DNA from: Lachnospiraceae bacterium XBD2001
GTDB taxonomy: Bacteria; Bacillota; Clostridia; Lachnospirales; Lachnospiraceae
DNA: 64,000 nucleotides
NCBI GenBank assembly: GCA_900116395.1
Contig: FPAN01000004.1
Span: forward strand, 186,001 to 250,000
Reading direction: 5' to 3'
The first letter of the stretch is position 1; each line of letters opens with the position of its first letter. Shown piece by piece: positions 27,267-35,241 of this stretch. Made by a program: the position numbers and the translations under genes. The notes beneath the pieces were generated by a model that was not told where the DNA came from, ran no database searches, and was given only the letters and a program-made list of their open reading frames with translations.

Positions 27267-28886
27267 TTATTTGCTCAAATCAATACTGCGAATCTTATCA
27301 CGTACTGCTAAGATACGAGACGGGCTAACAGATAACTCGTCAACACCCATGCGGAGGAATGTCTCCGTCAATGTAGTGTCTGCGCCAAGCTCTCCGCAGA
27401 TCCCAACCCAAGCACCACCCTTGTGGCCGTTCTTAATTGTCATCTCAATTGCACGAAGTACTGCCGGATGATGTGGATCGTTAATTCCATCCAACTTCGC
27501 ATTCTGACGATCGCAAGCCAAGGTGTACTGGGTCAAGTCGTTGGTTCCGATAGAGAAGAAATCCACTTCCTTCGCAAGCTCTTCACTCATGAAAACTGCA
27601 GCCGGAGTCTCAATCATAATACCGGTCTCAACCTCACCGTAAGGTGCGCCCTGCTCATCCAATTCTTTCTTCACTTCTTCAACGATTTCCTTAATGCGAC
27701 GAACCTCATCTACAGAGATAATCATCGGATACATAACGGAAATATTGCCGTAGTAGCTTGCACGATAAATCGCACGAAGCTGGGTCTTGAAGACTTCTAC
27801 ACGATCTAAGCAGATACGAATTGCACGATATCCAAGCGCCGGATTCTCTTCCTTCTCCATCTGGAAGTAATCCACCTGCTTATCAGCACCGATATCCAGC
27901 GTACGAATAATAACCTTCTTGCCGGCCATATTCTCCGCTACGGTACGATATGCCTTGAACTGTGCCTCCTCGGAAGGATAATCGTTAGACTCTAAGTATA
28001 AGAACTCACTACGGAACAAACCAATTCCGCCTGCATCGTTCTTAAGAACATCCATAACATCCTTCACGCCGCCGATGTTGGCATAGAGATTTACCTTGGT
28101 CCCATCCAATGTAACGTTCTCTTTACCCTTCAGTTCCTGCAAGAGGCGAAGCTTCTCACGCTCCTCTTCCTGCTTCTGGCGATATACAGCTAACACATCT
28201 TCTTCCGGCTCTACAATCAGCTTGCCGGCAAAGCCGTCAACGATTGCGAACTTACCGTCGATGGAGTCATCAAAGTCAACACCAATCAATGCCGGAATGT
28301 TCATGGTACGTGCCAAAATAGCCGTGTGAGAATTGGTAGATCCTCCACGGGTTACAAAGGACAATACCTTAGACTTATCCAACTGAACAGTCTCTGACGG
28401 AGCCAGATCCTCTGCGATAATAATCACCGGCTCATCACTCTTGAAACCATCCTGGTCGCCGCCCTGCAACACAGCAACCACACGGTTAGAAATGTCCTTC
28501 ACGTCTGCTGCACGCGCCTTCATGTAGTCGTCATCCATTGCTGCGAACATCTCAGAGAAGTTGTCTCCGGTTGTTGCTACAGCGAATTCTGCATTGATGC
28601 CCTGGGAACGAATCATGTTCTGAACAGACTCGATGTAATCCAAGTCGTCAAGCATCATCTGGTGAACCTCAAAAACCGCAGCATTGGCCTCGCCCACTTC
28701 CTTCATAGCCTTGTCATATAACTGACCGAGCTGCGCTTTTGCAGTCTCTTTAGCTTCTTCGAAGCGGTTGATTTCAACCTCCGGATCTTCTACTTTCACA
28801 CGCTTTACAGCATTGTCATTTTTACGATAAAGGGAGAGATTGCCAATGGCAATCCCTCCGAATACACTCTTACCTGTTAATTCCAT
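27267..28886 (-). CDS. ptsI: PTS enzyme I (phosphoenolpyruvate-protein phosphotransferase)
   Basis: A 539-residue EI, from the ATG at 28886 (GAGG 7 bp upstream; an in-frame GTG at 28892 lies too close to it). The N-terminal half holds the phospho-histidine in GGSTNSHTAILAR (about His187); the C-terminal PEP-binding barrel has the FRSEFLY, GYRAIRICLDR and DFFSIGTNDLTQY motifs. It takes phosphate from phosphoenolpyruvate and passes it to HPr. It is the last gene of the fruR-fruK-fruA-ptsH-ptsI string, so general PTS capacity should rise with fructose. Confidence 0.97.
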   Translation of the reverse strand: MELTGKSVFGGIAIGNLSLYRKNDNAVKRVKVEDPEVEINRFEEAKETAKAQLGQLYDKAMKEVGEANAAVFEVHQMMLDDLDYIESVQNMIRSQGINAEFAVATTGDNFSEMFAAMDDDYMKARAADVKDISNRVVAVLQGGDQDGFKSDEPVIIIAEDLAPSETVQLDKSKVLSFVTRGGSTNSHTAILARTMNIPALIGVDFDDSIDGKFAIVDGFAGKLIVEPEEDVLAVYRQKQEEEREKLRLLQELKGKENVTLDGTKVNLYANIGGVKDVMDVLKNDAGGIGLFRSEFLYLESNDYPSEEAQFKAYRTVAENMAGKKVIIRTLDIGADKQVDYFQMEKEENPALGYRAIRICLDRVEVFKTQLRAIYRASYYGNISVMYPMIISVDEVRRIKEIVEEVKKELDEQGAPYGEVETGIMIETPAAVFMSEELAKEVDFFSIGTNDLTQYTLACDRQNAKLDGINDPHHPAVLRAIEMTIKNGHKGGAWVGICGELGADTTLTETFLRMGVDELSVSPSRILAVRDKIRSIDLSK

Positions 28887-28903
28887 AGACACACCTCTAA
28901 AAA

Positions 28904-29161
28904 TTAAAGGTTCTCTTTCAGGAATTTCTCAAGCTCAGCAGCAGCCTCTTCCTCCTGGTCGCCATCGCACTTAATGGTGACTTCCATTCCCTGCTTAACG
29001 CCCAAACTCATAACACCAAGAATACGCTTAGCATCTACATCCTTGCCATCCTTACCAATGGTAACGTTGCAAGGGAAAGCAGCTGCAGCCTTTACAAAAA
29101 GGCCTGCTGGTCTTGCATGGATTCCTTCCGGATCAGTGATAACATAATTAAATTCCTTCAT
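28904..29161 (-). CDS. ptsH: Phosphocarrier protein HPr with Arg at position 46
   Basis: An 85-residue HPr with the active-site GIHARPAG (His15), so it can carry phosphate from EI to FruA. The regulatory site differs: in Bacillus HPr, Ser46 (K-S-I-M-G) is phosphorylated by HPr kinase and serves catabolite repression, whereas here the aligned residues are KRILGVMSLG and position 46 is Arg. The protein should be a sugar carrier but not an HPr-Ser-P signal. It lies 12 bp upstream of ptsI. Confidence 0.95.
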   Translation of the reverse strand: MKEFNYVITDPEGIHARPAGLFVKAAAAFPCNVTIGKDGKDVDAKRILGVMSLGVKQGMEVTIKCDGDQEEEAAAELEKFLKENL

Positions 29162-29240
29162 GTTGTACTCCTTCTAATAAAAGTTTTCCCACAAGAACAG
29201 CTATCGCCCCGATTGCTAACTGTCCCTTTTGCCAATTAAC

Positions 29241-29249
29241 ATTATATCA
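29241..29249 (-). promoter_or_regulatory. Possible ptsHI promoter (extended -10)
   Basis: Minus strand TGA-TATAAT (29241-29249) in the fruA-ptsH gap is an extended -10 element; no good -35 is seen at the expected distance. It could give basal EI/HPr expression without fructose. Confidence 0.35.
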
Positions 29250-29258
29250 TTTCAGTTT

Positions 29259-31283
29259 CTATTCTGCATCTTTTTTCAAAATACCTAATAAGAACATGGT
29301 TACAAGGGAACCAATGAGCCAAGCCACGATGTAAAGAACCGGCTTGCCTACGGTTGCAAATACGAAGAGTCCACCGTGTGGAGCCATCAATGTACAACCA
29401 AATACTGCGGACAAAAGTCCTGCTACGCCTGCGCCTGCCATAGTTGCAGGAATAACATGTCCAGGATCTGCAGCTGCGAATGGAATTGCGCCCTCAGTGA
29501 TGAAAGAGCATCCCATTACGATGTTAGATACCCAAGAAGAACGCTCAGCAGCGGTAAACTTCTTCGGGAATACCTTACATGCAAGTGCAATACCGATTGG
29601 AGGAACCATACCACCAACCATAACTGCTGCCATGGAAATGTAAGCTGCGGTAGCAACTTCCGGCTGCTCCAATGCTAAGGAAAGCATTCCGGTACCGAAT
29701 ACGTATGCAGCCTTGTTGATTGGGCCACCCATATCGATTGCCATCATTGCTCCAAGCAACAAGCCTAACAACCAGATCATTCCGGAATGGTAAATTGCAA
29801 GCAATCCTGCGGACAGTAATGTGTTAATCAAACCAATCAATGGATTGAAGATGAAGCACATCAAAACACCAACAATGAAAGTACCGCAAAGTGGGTAAAT
29901 CAAGGTTGGACGGATGCCGTTCAAGGAAGCCGGAAGCTTCTCAGTGATTCGTTCTAACCACAGTACAATATAACCTGCCAGGAAACCGATAACAATACCA
30001 CCCAAGAAACCGGATACGGTATTTACACCCTCACCGGCAAATGCAAAGTTGGCAATGAAACGAGCCACCGGATTACTTAAAGTGTTCAGATCTTCCCAAA
30101 CTCCGATGTAGTTTGCAAGTGCTGCATTACCGTTGGCTGCCAACATACCGCCGGCAAAACCAACTGCAAGACCAGGACGGTCCGCAATAGAGTATGCAAT
30201 GTAGCCTGCCAATACCGGAACCATCAGTCCCATTCCAAGGCCACCGACATACTTAAGGAATGCGGAAAGTGGAGTTGCGCTACCGAAGTTACCGCCGGCA
30301 GTTGCGCCAAGTCCGCAAAGGGTATCTACCAGGAATGCGATTGCGATTAAGATACCGCCGCCAATAACGAACGGTAACATGTGGGATACACCACTCATCA
30401 AGTGCTTGTAAGCCTGATGTCCTGCGCTACCCTTGTCTTCATTTGCGCTCTCGGTACCGGTTGCATGGAAGACATTGGCATCACCTGCTGCAGCCTTCTT
30501 CACCAGTTCCTCAGACTTATTAATACCGTCAGCAACCTTCACCTGAAGTACCTTCTTGCCGTCGAAACGGTCAACCGGAACCTTGGTATCTGCTGCTACG
30601 ATGATTCCCTTCGCATTGCGAATATCCTCTTCGGTCAGTACGTTCTTCGCACCGCCGGATCCACGGGTCTCTACCTTAATCTTGATGCCAAGCTTCTTGC
30701 CGGCCTTCTCCAGGTTCTCAGCAGCCATATAGGTGTGAGCGATTCCGGTTGGGCATGCGGTAACAGCCAAAACATCATATCCGCTGGTGGATACAGCGCC
30801 ATTCTTTGCAGCTTCTTCTGCCTCACGGGCAGCTTCTGCATTATCAATGATGGTCAAGAACTCTTCCGGTGTCTTTGCATTCTTCAAAGACTCAGAGAAG
30901 CTTGGGTCCATCAATAACATAGATAAGCGGCTTAACACTTCCAAATGAACGTTATCCTCAGAGTTTGGTGCCGCAATTAAGAAAATAAGGTCAACCGGTG
31001 CGCCGTCCAAAGCGTCATAATCAACGCCGTCCTTCAGCACCATTGCTGCAAGACCCGGTGCCTTAACGGCGTCAGACTTGCAATGCGGAATGGCAATACC
31101 TTCTCCGATTCCTGTGGTTGATTCTTCTTCACGAGCAAATACACCCTTCAGATAAGTCTCCTTATCGGAAATGTTGCCCCTTTTCACCATAAGGTCTACC
31201 ATCTTCTCGATGGCTTCCTTTTTGCTGGAAGCACTACCGTTTAGGTCAATGCTTTCCTTCGAAAGTAAGTCTTCTACTCTCAT
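29259..31283 (-). CDS. fruA: PTS fructose transporter, fused IIABC
   Basis: A 674-residue transporter. Domain IIA (1-150) has phospho-histidine His67 in AIPHCKS. Domain IIB (about 168-265) has phospho-cysteine Cys177 in TACPTGIAHTYMAA. Domain IIC (about 290-674) is a multi-helix membrane channel with GGGILIAIAFLVDT and several glycine-rich loops. It imports fructose and phosphorylates it at C1. The A-B-C order in one chain is usual for Firmicutes. The gene follows fruK with a 79-bp gap that contains an 8-bp inverted repeat. Confidence 0.95.
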   Translation of the reverse strand: MRVEDLLSKESIDLNGSASSKKEAIEKMVDLMVKRGNISDKETYLKGVFAREEESTTGIGEGIAIPHCKSDAVKAPGLAAMVLKDGVDYDALDGAPVDLIFLIAAPNSEDNVHLEVLSRLSMLLMDPSFSESLKNAKTPEEFLTIIDNAEAAREAEEAAKNGAVSTSGYDVLAVTACPTGIAHTYMAAENLEKAGKKLGIKIKVETRGSGGAKNVLTEEDIRNAKGIIVAADTKVPVDRFDGKKVLQVKVADGINKSEELVKKAAAGDANVFHATGTESANEDKGSAGHQAYKHLMSGVSHMLPFVIGGGILIAIAFLVDTLCGLGATAGGNFGSATPLSAFLKYVGGLGMGLMVPVLAGYIAYSIADRPGLAVGFAGGMLAANGNAALANYIGVWEDLNTLSNPVARFIANFAFAGEGVNTVSGFLGGIVIGFLAGYIVLWLERITEKLPASLNGIRPTLIYPLCGTFIVGVLMCFIFNPLIGLINTLLSAGLLAIYHSGMIWLLGLLLGAMMAIDMGGPINKAAYVFGTGMLSLALEQPEVATAAYISMAAVMVGGMVPPIGIALACKVFPKKFTAAERSSWVSNIVMGCSFITEGAIPFAAADPGHVIPATMAGAGVAGLLSAVFGCTLMAPHGGLFVFATVGKPVLYIVAWLIGSLVTMFLLGILKKDAE

Positions 31284-31319
31284 GTGTTTCTCCTCTCCTC
31301 TTATTACATGGCTTTGTCA

Positions 31320-31351
31320 CGGGAAGTCTGTCCCTCACATAAAACTTCCCG
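31320..31351. repeat. Inverted repeat between fruK and fruA
   Basis: CGGGAAGT (31320-31327) and ACTTCCCG (31344-31351) form a perfect 8-bp stem in the fruK-fruA gap. There is no T run, so it is more likely an mRNA processing or stability element than a full terminator. Confidence 0.45.
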
Positions 31352-31362
31352 GAATATATTAC

Positions 31363-32274
31363 TTAAGCTCTTCCCAACTGTTGCAACAATGCCGTAACTT
31401 CTGGCTTGGTTGCTAAGTTATCGGAAAAAGCGGAAGCACTACCTGTGCAAAGGCCCATATAGAAAGCCTCTTCATAATCATGGGAATTCATATATCCGGC
31501 AATAAATCCGGCTACCATGGAGTCACCGGCTCCAACGGAATTCTTCACCTTGCCCTTCGGCGGCATGGACTCAAATACCTGATCGTCCTCGGTAACTAAC
31601 AATGCACCTTCGCCGGCCATGGAAATCAGTACGTTGCGCGCACCCTTTTCCTGGAGCTTCTTGGCATATGGGATAACCTCTTCCTTGGTGTTAAGGGTCA
31701 CACCGAAGATCTCACCCAACTCATGATTATTCGGTTTAATTAAAAACGGATGATATGGAAGTACATTCATCAGAAGATCCTTCGTTGCATCTACAACAAT
31801 ATGAAGATTCTTATCTTCCAGATACTTCATGATATCCATATACATAGATTCCGGCATTACCGATGGAATACTTCCGGCCAACACCAGCACATCGCCGTCC
31901 GTAAGCTTATCCAGCTGCGCATACAACTTATCAATATCAGCAGCCGAAATCGCCGGACCCATTCCGTTAATCTCAGATTCTTCGTCACTGCGAAGCTTTA
32001 CATTGATACGGGAAATTCCTTCCGCAACATTAATAAAGTCGCTCTTCACTTCCCGCTCTTCTAACAATCGCACAATCTCTTTGCCCGTAAATCCAGCCAT
32101 AAAACCAAGTGCCACGCTGTCATAGCCTAAGTTCTTCAATACCATGGACACATTGATTCCTTTGCCACCCGGGAACATCAACTCCGTATTGGTACGGTTC
32201 ACTGCACCTACCTGAAAATGGTCTACAGATACGATGTAATCCAAGGATGGATTAAAGGTTACGGTATAAATCAT
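31363..32274 (-). CDS. fruK: 1-phosphofructokinase
   Basis: A 303-residue PfkB-family kinase that converts fructose 1-phosphate to fructose 1,6-bisphosphate. It has PGGKGINVSMVLKNLG in the substrate site and GAGDSMVAGFIAGYM with the catalytic Asp near the C-terminus. Its ATG overlaps the fruR stop by 4 bp, showing coupling. Related kinases act on tagatose-6-phosphate, but the fruA neighbour decides in favour of fructose. Confidence 0.95.
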   Translation of the reverse strand: MIYTVTFNPSLDYIVSVDHFQVGAVNRTNTELMFPGGKGINVSMVLKNLGYDSVALGFMAGFTGKEIVRLLEEREVKSDFINVAEGISRINVKLRSDEESEINGMGPAISAADIDKLYAQLDKLTDGDVLVLAGSIPSVMPESMYMDIMKYLEDKNLHIVVDATKDLLMNVLPYHPFLIKPNNHELGEIFGVTLNTKEEVIPYAKKLQEKGARNVLISMAGEGALLVTEDDQVFESMPPKGKVKNSVGAGDSMVAGFIAGYMNSHDYEEAFYMGLCTGSASAFSDNLATKPEVTALLQQLGRA

Positions 32275-33020
32275 TGCACCACCTCCACTAAATTTTTATA
32301 GGTTCTCTTCAAATTGTCATCCGTCTTGTCTGTGATAATCGTTGCCTCATCCACACCGCCAAAACTAACAGATGAAATCTCCCCAAACTTACTGTGGTCC
32401 GCCAATACATAACACTGCTTGCAAGAGGCCATGGCCTGTCGCTTAATCAGTGCCTCCTTAATCTCCGGTGTGGTAAAACCGTTCTTCACGGTAATGCCGT
32501 TGGTACCGAAAAATCCTTTGGTAAAGTTGTACTTACTTAAAGATGCGATTGCCTCTTCTCCGACGATTGCTTCCGTCGCATACTTGAACTCACCGCCAAG
32601 AATGAAAACCGTACATCCGATGGATGCCAACTTCATAGCATGGCTTACAGCGTTGGTAACATATACCGCCTCATGGTTGTTGATGTATTTCAACATCTTC
32701 TCCGTGGTGGTTCCGGCATCGATATAAACAAAGTCGTGACTCTCTATCAGGCTGGCTGCGTACTTAGCGATAGATTCCTTGGCATCCACGTTACGCTGCT
32801 GGCGCAACACTACCTCGTCATCTCTGGTACTGTAGGAACCCTTCTTGGAAATTGCTCCTCCGCGCACCTTAATTAATTGACCGGTCTTATCCAATGTCTC
32901 TAAGTCACGCCGGATGGTGGATTCTGACGCTTCAATCTCTCGCATCATCTCTGCCACCGTCGCACTACCCTTGCGGTCTACCAATGCTATTATTCGTGCG
33001 AAACGTTCCTCTGTCAGCAT
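32271..33020 (-). CDS. fruR: DeoR-family regulator of the fructose operon
   Basis: A 249-residue regulator with an N-terminal winged helix-turn-helix (about 5-55; ATVAEMMREIEASESTIRRDLETLD) and a C-terminal sugar-phosphate sensing domain (YIDAGTTTEKMLKYI). By family analogy fructose 1-phosphate should release it from DNA. It is the first gene of its operon, so it represses itself with fruK, fruA and probably ptsHI. Two candidate operator copies flank its promoter. Confidence 0.9.
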   Translation of the reverse strand: MLTEERFARIIALVDRKGSATVAEMMREIEASESTIRRDLETLDKTGQLIKVRGGAISKKGSYSTRDDEVVLRQQRNVDAKESIAKYAASLIESHDFVYIDAGTTTEKMLKYINNHEAVYVTNAVSHAMKLASIGCTVFILGGEFKYATEAIVGEEAIASLSKYNFTKGFFGTNGITVKNGFTTPEIKEALIKRQAMASCKQCYVLADHSKFGEISSVSFGGVDEATIITDKTDDNLKRTYKNLVEVVQ

Positions 33021-33040
33021 GAAAAATCACTCACTTTCTT

Positions 33041-33116
33041 TCATAATCTTTCAACTCTAATCAAATTGTAAATCCTCAGATGGTCATTTGCAATCATTTT
33101 CCGTCAAAATCTTTCA
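33041..33116. promoter_or_regulatory. Two candidate FruR operator copies (TCAnAATCTTTCA)
   Basis: TCATAATCTTTCA (33041-33053) and TCAAAATCTTTCA (33104-33116) differ at one base and are 63 bp apart, about six helical turns. One lies downstream of the -10, the other upstream of the -35 of the fruR promoter. This layout fits repression by DNA looping. Assignment to FruR is positional. Confidence 0.55.
33065..33093 (-). promoter_or_regulatory. Predicted fruR-fruK-fruA promoter
   Basis: Minus strand TTGCAA (33088-33093), 17 bp, TACAAT (33065-33070), about 45 bp before the fruR ATG. Confidence 0.65.
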
Positions 33117-33169
33117 CAAATTGTCACGCCCTGTTTTATGCATTGTTTATATAGTTTCGTATATTAAAA

Positions 33170-33197
33170 AAAGACCGACACTTTCGCGTCGATCTTT
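33170..33197 (-). terminator. Terminator after truA
   Basis: On the minus strand AAAGATCGAC (33188-33197) pairs with GTCGGTCTTT (33170-33179) around an 8-base loop, followed by T-rich sequence. It separates truA from the fru operon. Confidence 0.7.
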
Positions 33198-33203
33198 CGT
33201 CTT

Positions 33204-33974
33204 CTAATAATCCACCTTTTCCAAGCACAATCCCTTGGCCGGGGCGGTTGGTCCCGCCAACTTGCGATCCTTGGCTTCTAAGATTTCTTCCACTTGTTGC
33301 GGCTCCATGCGATGGAGTCCAACCTCAAGAAGGGTTCCCACCAAGATGCGCACCATGTTCTGCAAAAAGCCGGTACCATGGAAGGTAAAATATACATAGC
33401 CCTTGCTGCGGCGAATCTCAATGGAATCTACGATACGCACCGTGGACTTCTTCATGCGGGGATTGCCGCAGAAGCTCTTAAAGTCATGCTCCCCGATCAA
33501 ATACCGGGTCGCCTGCTGCATGGCTTCCACATCCAGTTCCCGGTCGATTGGCGTATAGTACTTGCGATTAAACACAGGACGCACCGGGCCGTCGAAGCAG
33601 GTGTACTGGTAGGTCTTGCCTGCCGCCTTATATCTGGCATGGAAGCGTTCCGCCGCCTCCCGCACATCTGTGACTGCAATATCATCCGGCAAATACTGGT
33701 TCATGTAATCCCGAATCTCTTCACAAGAGAGGTTTGTATCCAGCATCACATTGGCCACCATAGCCTTGGCATGTACGCCGGCATCGGTACGGCCGGCACC
33801 GATCACTTCCACCGGAGCGTCTTCTCCGAAGAACTCCGACGGATCCGGATCCAATCCGCACATACGAGCCAGCACCATCTCCAGCTTGCCCTGGATGGTT
33901 TCCTTGTCCGGCTGATGTTCCCAGCCGAAGTAACGGGTGCCATCGTATGAAATTTTTAACTTGTAATTCTTCAT
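33204..33974 (-). CDS. truA: tRNA pseudouridine38-40 synthase
   Basis: A 256-residue enzyme that makes pseudouridine at positions 38-40 of tRNA anticodon stems. It has the catalytic Asp in VIGAGRTDAGVHA (about 57-69) and an N-terminal KISYDGTRYFGWEHQ. In many Firmicutes truA follows rplQ and the ecf genes in the ribosomal cluster; here it stands alone 24 kb away. It lies 35 bp after the potassium channel gene and may be co-transcribed with it. Confidence 0.93.
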   Translation of the reverse strand: MKNYKLKISYDGTRYFGWEHQPDKETIQGKLEMVLARMCGLDPDPSEFFGEDAPVEVIGAGRTDAGVHAKAMVANVMLDTNLSCEEIRDYMNQYLPDDIAVTDVREAAERFHARYKAAGKTYQYTCFDGPVRPVFNRKYYTPIDRELDVEAMQQATRYLIGEHDFKSFCGNPRMKKSTVRIVDSIEIRRSKGYVYFTFHGTGFLQNMVRILVGTLLEVGLHRMEPQQVEEILEAKDRKLAGPTAPAKGLCLEKVDY

Positions 33975-34009
33975 AATAGATATCCAATCAAATTGTTATA
34001 TTTCCAACA

Positions 34010-35182
34010 TTATACACGCTTCTCGCACAGCGTCACCAAATCCCCCTTGCGGATAACGGTATTGCCTTTTGGAATCACTGCTTTGCCTTTTCTTACAATA
34101 GAAACAACCGTTGTATTATGTGACAATTCCAGCGATTGAATTGCCCGGTTCTCCCAATCATGTCCGTCCGGAATCGGGAATTCTCGCACGCGAATTGCAG
34201 AGTTATCCTGGTACTCTAATGCGCCAAGTACCACCTGGTCTCCCTCCAATACCTTCGCATTGCCCTTGGCAATGACCACATCATCTCCGCCCCGAATAAT
34301 AGCCGCGATAATAATCTCCGGCGGCAGGCTAATCTCATTGATGCGCTGTCCAATCCAAGGATGTCCTTTTTCCATTGTAATCATTACGAATCTAAGGTCA
34401 CTTCCCTCTGCAGCATCAGACAGGGATTTCATACGGGTGTACTGCTCTACGAATCCGGCAGAAATAATACCTGTTGGAATTGCAACAAGTCCGACCCCTA
34501 AGAAGGAGAGGATAATTGCCAGTACCTGTCCAAGTAATGTGACCGGGTAGATATCACCGTATCCTACCGTAAGCAGTGCCGACACCGCCCACCAGATTCC
34601 GGAAAAAGCATTTTTAAACACCTCCGGCTGTGCGTTATGTTCTACGGAATACATCAGGATGGACGACGCCAACATCATAATGAGAATCAATGTCATGGAT
34701 GAAATAATCTGCTGTAATTTCCCGTGAATAACATCCAACACCACATTGAAGGCATCGTACTGGGCATTGATTCGGAACAGGTGAAACACCCGAAGCACAC
34801 GCAACATACGAAACGCCACCATACCCGCCGGAAGTGCCAGCAGAAAATACGGTAGAATAGACAACAGACTCACCAATCCGTCGAAAGAGAGCATATAACG
34901 CAAAATCGCCTCGCCTCGCCCAATCTTCGGATACAAATAATCCGCCGTCCATATACGAAGCGCATATTCAACAATAAAAATCCCCACCGTGATATACTCA
35001 ATCACATGAAGCATATCCATATAAGGCGACACTTCATCGAAGGTGCTGGCAAAAAGAATCGCCAGGTTCAGTATGATCGTCACCACGATTAAATAATCGA
35101 AGGCCGTACTTACCTTATTTTCCCGGCTACCGATTTGGATGATTTCAAATACTTTTTCCCGCGTTCCCTTTTTCTTCTCCAT
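34010..35182 (-). CDS. Voltage-gated-type potassium channel with TrkA-C domains
   Basis: A 390-residue protein with six predicted membrane helices (about 20-240). A basic S4-like helix (AFRMLRVLRVFHLFRI) precedes the pore, and the selectivity filter TVGYGD sits in LLTVGYGDIYPVT. The cytoplasmic C-terminus (about 290-390) has two TrkA-C-like repeats (ILAAIIRGGDDVVIAKGN...; TVVSIVRKGKAVIPKGNTV), ligand-sensing modules found in RCK-type channels and transporters. I take the ATG at 35182 with GGAG 6 bp upstream rather than TTG at 35194. Its role is probably potassium flux and membrane-potential control. What gates it is unknown. Confidence 0.88.
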   Translation of the reverse strand: MEKKKGTREKVFEIIQIGSRENKVSTAFDYLIVVTIILNLAILFASTFDEVSPYMDMLHVIEYITVGIFIVEYALRIWTADYLYPKIGRGEAILRYMLSFDGLVSLLSILPYFLLALPAGMVAFRMLRVLRVFHLFRINAQYDAFNVVLDVIHGKLQQIISSMTLILIMMLASSILMYSVEHNAQPEVFKNAFSGIWWAVSALLTVGYGDIYPVTLLGQVLAIILSFLGVGLVAIPTGIISAGFVEQYTRMKSLSDAAEGSDLRFVMITMEKGHPWIGQRINEISLPPEIIIAAIIRGGDDVVIAKGNAKVLEGDQVVLGALEYQDNSAIRVREFPIPDGHDWENRAIQSLELSHNTTVVSIVRKGKAVIPKGNTVIRKGDLVTLCEKRV

Positions 35183-35198
35183 GATGTTCTCCAATAAA

Positions 35199-35230
35199 AA
35201 TACTCGCAGAGCCCTTGCCCTACGAGTATT
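35199..35230 (-). terminator. Terminator after the GH13 gene at 35242
   Basis: On the minus strand AATACTCG (35223-35230) pairs with CGAGTATT (35199-35206) and runs into TTTTATT. Confidence 0.65.
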
Positions 35231-35241
35231 AGTATACCTAT

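Noticed and set aside
33294-33950. A 218-codon open frame antisense to truA
   Set aside because: It lies wholly within truA, shows no recognisable domain, and has no ribosome binding site or promoter.
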